Source: Cylicocyclus nassatus (taxonomy: Eukaryota; Nematoda; Chromadorea; Rhabditida; Strongylidae). Taken from it: 64,000 nt of DNA. Below the pieces are notes generated by a model that made no database searches, was not told the origin of the DNA, and saw only the letters and a program-made list of their open reading frames with translations. Below are positions 58,380-64,000 of this stretch, one piece after another (the stretch's first letter is position 1; each line of letters opens with the position of its first letter). Both the position numbers and the translations under genes were made by a program. Location of the stretch: NCBI GenBank assembly GCA_958299035.1, contig CATQJL010000223.1, positions 49,768,302-49,832,301 on the forward strand, in the 5' to 3' direction.

Positions 58380-58600
58380 TAAAATTTTTCTAGTAAGCAA
58401 CTAAGAATTCTTTCCCTTTGCAGAATAAACGAAAATTTTGCAAATACCGTAGCGATTTTGCCTTGCTCATCTTTTAAGCCGTTATCCAACAGTCGATCCC
58501 TATAAATTCTAGTTTGCTGCGAAAAGAGTTGCAGCGAGATGCAAGTTTGACAGCTCGCGCTTCTTGTGCACAAACCTCAAAATTTGAGTGCAACAGCGGC
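58380..58600 (-). pseudogene. Possible mariner transposase fragment
   Basis: The minus strand reads HKKRELSNLHLAATLFAA, then (after a break) YRDRLLDNGLKDEQGKIATV. The first phrase loosely recalls the (W)VPHELS segment of mariner transposases, with PFLDR downstream. Stops and frameshifts are present. The match is short and unverified. Confidence 0.25.
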
Positions 58601-59066
58601 TTTGAAATCGACACACTTCCCTCTTGTATGTTCCAAAACTAAAAATTTAGCCGTTTACAGCTTGACGAATTATAATCTTGAACCACTTGAGCAACCAACT
58701 AAGCCGAAGGCTGCTCAGCTGAAACACTTCATTTTGGATTCAACTGATATTATGATGTAACGGAATTGATAATGCCGTGATAAAGTTCTAGCACAAAGGA
58801 ATCCAAGCGCAGGACGATTGTCACATATCAGGAACTTCAGTCAACGTCCTTTTTTATCTTAGAAGTAATCCAGTAAAGAGAAACACCGCAATGATCTGTG
58901 ATAACTTCCACAATTTCATGTTTCGCCATCTTGATCGCTCACTGTTGATTAATCAGCCGACTTTTTGGAATGTTAACGAGTATCCCTATTAGAACCAGAA
59001 TTTCACTACTCTTTTTTCGTTAAAGGTATCTTCAGTGGCAAATAAAACTTTTTGTCTAAAACAGTG

Positions 59067-59075
59067 AGATATATA
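59067..59075 (+). promoter_or_regulatory. TATA-like element of peptide gene B
   Basis: AGATATATAG about 50-58 bp before the ATG. The stretch between it and the ATG (CAGCGCTGGGATTGTGTGCA, then GATTCGGCTTCATT) is conserved upstream of pseudogene D (CAGCGCTAAGACTGCATGCA). Confidence 0.4.
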
Positions 59076-59124
59076 GTGCAGTCAGCGCTGGGATTGTGTG
59101 CAGATTCGGCTTCATTAGAGGGTG

Positions 59125-59360
59125 ATGGCTTCCTTCAAATTTCTTCTGATAACTCTTCTTGCCTTGATGTTCATCTGCAGCACTTCTGGTTTGTAGAATT
59201 GCTTTATTGTCAACTCAGCCTTTATCTACGTTTTGCAGTAGAAGCAAGGATCAGGCACCATCATCCTAGGCCAAGGCCGCCCCACCACAAGCCGATCCAT
59301 CACCATCCTCCCAAGCCAATCCATCGTCCGAAGCCTCACCATTGGCGCCATCGCTTTTAG
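59125..59360 (+). CDS. His/Pro-rich secreted peptide B (2 exons, 61 aa)
   Basis: Exons 59125-59188 and 59239-59360 are separated by a 50-bp intron (GTTTGT...TTTTGCAG, phase 1). The signal peptide MASFKFLLITLLALMFICST matches copy A with one change. The mature peptide (RIRHHHPRPRPPHHKP...RPKPHHWRHRF) differs from A at three positions: R for K, I for F and W for R. Exon 2 is nearly identical at the nucleotide level to A, so the duplication is recent or is kept uniform by conversion. A and B are divergent, with about 1.4 kb between their start codons. Confidence 0.85.
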
Positions 59361-59439
59361 CTCAAACATCTTCTTGTGATACATTTGATGGACTACTTTG
59401 CTGCATGATTGACTTCGAAAGTGGAAGAGTATTTGTACC

Positions 59440-59805
59440 ATAATGAGTGTTGAATAAAGTGTTTCAAAAGTTTCCGGTCTAAATGGTTACATGCACTCGT
59501 CACTTTCAGAACTTTTTACCGTTCAAATAGAAAGTTCTTGAAGGTTTGTATGATGGTCATTTTGGTCTGGATAATTGTTATGAGATTGTTGATAATGGAG
59601 TATGTTAAGATAAGTGCAAGCAAACACAAGCTTCTGCCCGTAGCAGTTGAAAGTTACGAATGTGACACTCGCTCTATAAAGTGTAACAAATAAAGGACGG
59701 CATTCTGATACCCTCTGATGCGCCGAAGGCAGTTCACTTCAAAGTCGAAGAGGCAATATGCTTGCGAGCCTTTGCACTGACTTCCTGGCGCCAGCTGATT
59801 CTCGC
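59440..59805 (+). repeat. 3' flank of peptide B, inverted duplicate of the flanks of A and C
   Basis: Blocks such as GGTATCAGAATGCCGTCCTT, TTAAGATAAGTGCAAGCAAA and ACTTTTTACCGTTCAAATAG are repeated in inverse at 57125-57415 and 61075-61375. B and C share the longest flank, out to CTGACTTCCTGGCGCC, so they derive from one inverted duplication about 0.65 kb long per arm. Confidence 0.75.
59453..59458 (+). terminator. AATAAA poly(A) signal of peptide gene B
   Basis: AATAAA in the context GTGTTGAATAAAGTGTTTCA, 93 bp after the TAG, same relative position as in copy A. Confidence 0.7.
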
Positions 59806-59809
59806 TGCT

Positions 59810-61030
59810 TTTATCCTTCTTTATCCTTGCAGTAAACCACTGCACCTGTGGTATTCAGCAGCGTAAATAAACGCCCATTTCAGAAGCTCAGAGTATCATG
59901 CTTGTGATCAAAACAAGATTCTCAAATCTACAGGTGCTCGTTTTCAAATCGTTTGACAAAGTGCTCTTCAACGTATGCCTGCGTTTAAGTGTAAACCTTT
60001 GGAAGGTCGTGAATTTAGTCGGACTGCCTCCAAAGGGGACGTACGATCGTCGCAGCCAAACTACTTTTCAGTCATCTGCACAAACGCAACCCAAACTTTT
60101 TGTTCATAAGAAGCGTGGATGAGGTCATAGATGACGCAAAGACCTTAAGCAGGTTTTAGCCAAGCCCTGCCCGCTGTCAGGCAGACTCCGCCCCCCCCCC
60201 TAAGTGGCAAGCTCGCCCATTCTTCAAAAGTGGTTGAATTCACATGAATTCTCATAATTTGGGCAATTTCCGCCATTTTCGGCCGAGTGGACGGAGTTTG
60301 CCACATGGGGGCGAGGCTTGCACATTTTGTATTTCGTGCATGGATGCATGCACATACATACATGGGCCAGGCGTAGGGATGCACGGAAACGTCTCGGTCA
60401 CAGAGACAGACCTCAAAAAGATGTCGTCGTCAACGTGTTAATGTGTTATTCCTACAAAGCTGGTCTTCTGCACATGCACGCAGGTTTCAGCAGTTTATTT
60501 GAAGTAAATGCGTCAAAAAATGATGTGTAAAGAATGTACCCGTTGCGAACCCGTGGCGCTATCCAATTATGCTTGAAGTATGAGGTTTTGTAGAGCATAG
60601 TCCAAGGAATAACATAGTGCCATAGCAGCAGTAACTTCTCTTCTCCAGAATAAGATACGGTACTATGAACATGGTGCTGACTGACTGCGCCGCAGCGCTT
60701 TTCAAGTGGAGACAGACTCCAAAGTCTCGTTTGCACTAGAAAGCATCAGTTCGCGCTATTCTCATATATCTAAATATCGAGGATGTCCATGAGCTACAGG
60801 CGTGCAGACATCATGATGGAATGTTTTGGGGAAAAGATACATCAGATGTTGTAAAGCCCATACTTACCTGGCCACCTTGTATATTCACTCTTTAACATAT
60901 GCGAACAGCAGAGAGTGGCGTAGTGTTTTGAAAGGCAGGTCGGACGATCCCGTCCATGAGCCTCCAAGCCCTCCATCCTATTCAAAAGATGAATTGGTAC
61001 TAAGGTAACATAGGAGGATAGAAGCAGCGA
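59810..61030. other. Spacer between peptide copies B and C
   Basis: No gene supported. Incidental frames occur on both strands. A GC-rich stretch at 60140-60440 with a 10-C run looks like an old repeat without definable ends. Confidence 0.4.
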
Positions 61031-61471
61031 CAATCAACAGGCGCCAGGAAGTCAGTGCAAAGGCTCGCACGCATATTGCCTCTTCGACTTTGAAGTGGAA
61101 TGTCTTTGGCGCATCAGAGGGTATCAAAATGCCGTCCTTTATTTGTTATACTTTATAGAGTGAGTATCACAATCGCAACTTTCAACTACTACGGGCTTAC
61201 AGAAGCTTGTGTTTGCCTGCACTTATCTTAACATACACCATTAACAACAATCTCATAACAATTATTCAAACCAAAATGGCCATCATACGAACAAGAACTT
61301 TCTATTTGAACGGTAAAGAGTTCTGAAAGTGGAGAGTGCATGTAACCGTTTAGACCGCAAACTTTTGAAACACTTTATTCAAAACTCATTATGGTACAAA
61401 TACTCTGCCACTTTCGAAGTCAATCATGCAGCAGAATTGTCTGTAAAATGTGCCATAGGGAGATGTTTGAG

Positions 61472-61702
61472 CTACCACCGATGGCGCCTATGGTGATGCT
61501 TTACGATGGATTGGCTTAGGAGGATGGTGATGGATCGGCCTGTGAGGCGGCCTTGGCCTAAGATGATGGTGCTTGATCCTTGCTTCTACTGCAAAACGTA
61601 GTTGAAGGTTTAGTCCAGGTTGTATGGTGTTGCAACTTACCAGAAGTGTTGCAGAAGCAATAAAGCAAGAAGTGTTATCAGAAGAAGTTTGAAGGATGCC
61701 AT
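61472..61702 (-). pseudogene. His/Pro-rich peptide C (frameshifted pseudogene)
   Basis: Exon equivalents are 61641-61702 and 61472-61588. The leader starts MASFKLLLITLLALLLL, but a 2-bp deletion compared with A and B makes exon 1 62 nt long and throws exon 2 out of frame. Exon 2 in its proper frame still reads VEARIKHHHLRPRPP, then HRPIHHHPPKPIHR, and then a second 2-bp deletion gives an early stop (KASP). One codon-length gap is also present. Splice sites and the AATAAA at 61374-61379 remain. A compensating splice shift cannot be excluded. Confidence 0.75.
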
Positions 61703-62534
61703 GAATCAATGAAGTCTCAAACTCGCACAAATCTTCGCGCTTTGGAGGACTATACATCAACTCACTGCTTTGAGAAAAAGTTAAGATTGGTCGAACATGG
61801 ATACGTGTAAAACAAGAGAAAAATATAACTTTTGGAATTCACGGTGATGCTCCTGAAAAAATCGAGGAAATTGCATGATTCACAATGAGCGAATACGATG
61901 TCGTAACAAACAAGTGTCAAAGTGATGGCTATTTGTTTCTGTTTTTCATCACTTATGACCAACAATGAACAGGAAATAGAAAGAGTTCAAAATTAGCCCT
62001 TTCTGGCAAACTCCTAAAAAATAAAGAATTTGCATAACGAGAGGTGACTTATAACACCGTCTGATTTGTTACATGATAATGCGGCGATGTACAAAATGTA
62101 ACAGAGCTGTCGTTTAACGTCTGCAGCTCGATGATGCGACCGGATAGTTGCATAGATGTCTTTTAGCAGGCTGTGAGCGGATCAAGTTAGAGCCCTTTTT
62201 GTTCAGGATTGTAAGTTTGAGGATTACAATGCGAGGAATTGTGAAGTGCAAAAAAATTTTTTTTATTGCTTTTCCAGCGATGAAGGTAAGAATATCGCAA
62301 AATGTTTAGTGCAATAACTTTCACATTTTTTGTTTCATCACCATGTGCTCTCGTTTTCAATTATCTAATGTAATCAGCGCGCTTTTTTAGAGGTCTCAAC
62401 GAGCATCTCTACAGAAGAATCTTACCGCATTTCTTTTGCATTGCAAGCATCCAGACAGATCAAATTTTTCTCAACTTATTACGTCAGCCTTCCCAGCGCT
62501 AAGACTGCATGCAAATTCGAGGCTTCATTGATAC

Positions 62535-62775
62535 ATGGCGTTCTTCAAATTCCCTCTGATACCTTCTTGCGTTAATGTTCATCTGCAGCACTTCTGGTAA
62601 GTTGAGTTGTGATATCAATACATCCTCGACTAGACCTTCGTAAACTTTCAGTAAAAGCAAAACCCAGACACCATCATCCAACCGCCTTCAAAACTGATAC
62701 ATCACCACCCTCTTAAGCCAATCCATCGTCCAAAGCCTCACCACAAAATTGGGCTCCATCGATGGTACCTCAAGC
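62535..62775 (+). pseudogene. His/Pro-rich peptide D (degenerate pseudogene)
   Basis: Exon 1 equivalent 62535-62596 (ATGGCGTTCTTCAAATTCCC) lacks 2 bp in the leader compared with A, and exon 2 equivalent, from 62652, keeps CACCATCATCCAACC and CCAATCCATCGTCC blocks but is shifted and stopped early. The GTAAGT donor and CTTTCAG acceptor survive. The upstream GCGCTAAGACTGCATGCA, then GAGGCTTCATT, matches copy B. It is the most diverged copy. Confidence 0.7.
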
Positions 62776-63148
62776 ACTCCCTATGACAAATCTGACAGAT
62801 ATTCTGCTGCATGTTTGATTTCGAAGTGGCAGAGCATTTGTGTTGTGTTATACTGATAGCTGGATAAAGCAAGCTGAAAATTCTTAGGGTGCTTCTCAGA
62901 ATTTTTGCGGGTCCCAACCCCTAAAATCTGGGATGGGGTGTGGCGTCAGCCACGCTCCGAAAAATTTTTTTTACGAAGCTAATTTGATTTTTAAAATTTT
63001 TGAAAATTATTCTAATTGATTACAAAAATAAGCAAGTCTGTTGCGCATTTTCATAAGCCATATGAGTAATTTTCAAAAATTTCGCGACCCATTCTCGGGG
63101 GGGGGGGGGGGCTCTCGCCTCCCCCCCTCGGTCCGGCATTGATAAATA

Positions 63149-63942
63149 TTAGGTTGGAAACTAAGTTTTGCAACTGGTCTCGTAACTTCCCTCTCACTCA
63201 ACATGGCGCACTCAAATTTTGCCACTGCGTTGGTTACTATGTAAGCTATAAGCGCAGCTGCTGTCCTACCGACATCGCAGTGGGTTACGGTAGGTGCATG
63301 GTATGAGGGGGAAAAATCCAAAGTTTGACGGATTTGGCTGAAACTTGGCATAGGGGTGTTATCCGTCATGCTGATCACGAAAACGATAGTGAAATTGCGC
63401 GATAAGAAATTTTTGTAGGATTACTGTAGGCGTACGATTTGGGGTCTTACCCAAAACAAGGAAAAAGGCGTTGATTCAACAAATGAATGTGATATTCGCG
63501 TTTGGCAGGTCAAATAACCTTACCATGCAAAGTCTCGGCGGAATTTGAGCCTCGAACTCTTTAGTCATTGACGGTTGTCCCCAGTAGCTAGTGCGTACAT
63601 CGACTCGTTCGACTTTATGAGGACGCCAAATCTCGACATGTCCCTAAGTTTTGTTTCTTTCTTAATAGACCAAAGGAGGTTAACCTCCAGCAATAATTTG
63701 TAGACGAATCCGGATTACTGCGCATGGTCTAGGCTGCCAAAGGCTTCATTTTAGCTTGAAACCCCAAAAATTCTCAAATTTCAGTATATGCCTGAAGCTT
63801 TTCTATTTCGTGTTCAAAATTTAGACAATTTGTGCTCACTTGTAGCTGACATTGCCTTCTATATAATGCCAAAGTTTGAGTGCGCCATATCCAAAGAGAG
63901 TGAAGTTATGAAAGCAGTTGCAAAACTTAGTTTCCAACCTAA
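63149..63942. mobile_element. 794-bp mariner-type MITE, TA-flanked
   Basis: TTAGGTTGGAAACTAAGTTT, then TGCAACTG, at the left is inverted as CAGTTGCAAAACTTAGTTTC, then CAACCTAA, at the right, with TA on both sides. Subterminal GAGTGCGCCAT/ATGGCGCACTC is also inverted. No transposase frame. Confidence 0.75.
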
Positions 63943-63946
63943 TATA

Positions 63947-64000
63947 TTAGGTTGGCTAGAAAGTTCTTGCGTAATTTAAACAAAATTCAATAACTCTTCA
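63947..64000. mobile_element. Left end of another mariner-type element (runs off the window)
   Basis: TTAGGTTGGCTAGAAAGTTC, then TTGCG, directly after a TA that abuts the previous element (TATA between them). This terminus is typical of mariner-like elements. The rest is outside the window. Confidence 0.5.

Noticed and set aside
59226..59441. Antisense frame over peptide gene B exon 2, and the equivalent sense-opposite frame over gene A
   Set aside because: It is the complement of the His/Pro-rich exon; its similarity between copies only reflects the duplication.

Overview
This window comes from a nematode chromosome, most likely a strongylid (hookworm-like, clade V). The reasons are intron-dense genes with GT(A/G)AGT donors and TTTTCAG-type acceptors, a base composition near 40% GC, proteins that match Caenorhabditis families, a two-gene cluster spaced like an operon, and many short inverted-repeat DNA transposons. 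Nothing in it is prokaryotic.

1-14.6 kb (minus strand): the 5' part of one giant gene. I resolved 46 exons that join in frame into 1,935 residues with no internal stop. The product is a secreted or matrix adhesion protein: signal peptide, sushi/CCP, EGF, then alternating Ig and FN3 domains (7 Ig, 9 FN3). It is still open at the window edge. This layout best fits the giant C. elegans basement-membrane protein DIG-1. Its introns carry several MITEs.

14.6-33 kb: no gene I can support. It holds a small-peptide candidate near 23.4 kb, a microRNA-like hairpin at 26.48 kb, a mariner-type MITE and a few other MITEs.

33-40 kb and 46-57 kb: dense transposon territory. Foldback hAT-type elements have clear 8-bp target duplications, mariner/Tc1-type elements are flanked by TA, and a piggyBac-like MITE is flanked by TTAA/TTGA. 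They are nested up to several deep. Relics of a mariner transposase and of a reverse transcriptase, probably Penelope-like, also lie here.

42.3-45.5 kb (minus strand): two complete conserved genes with 157 bp between them, a TM2D1-family membrane protein (8 exons, 195 aa) and the mitochondrial chaperone Tim10/tin-10 (2 exons, 88 aa). The spacing suggests a nematode operon. A possible small membrane-protein exon lies divergently upstream.

57.5-62.8 kb: a four-member family of very small secreted histidine/proline-rich peptides on alternating strands (-,+,-,+). Two copies are intact, each with two exons and 61 residues. Two are pseudogenes carrying 2-bp deletions. This cluster is the most novel coding content in the window. 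The last kilobase holds two abutting mariner-type elements.
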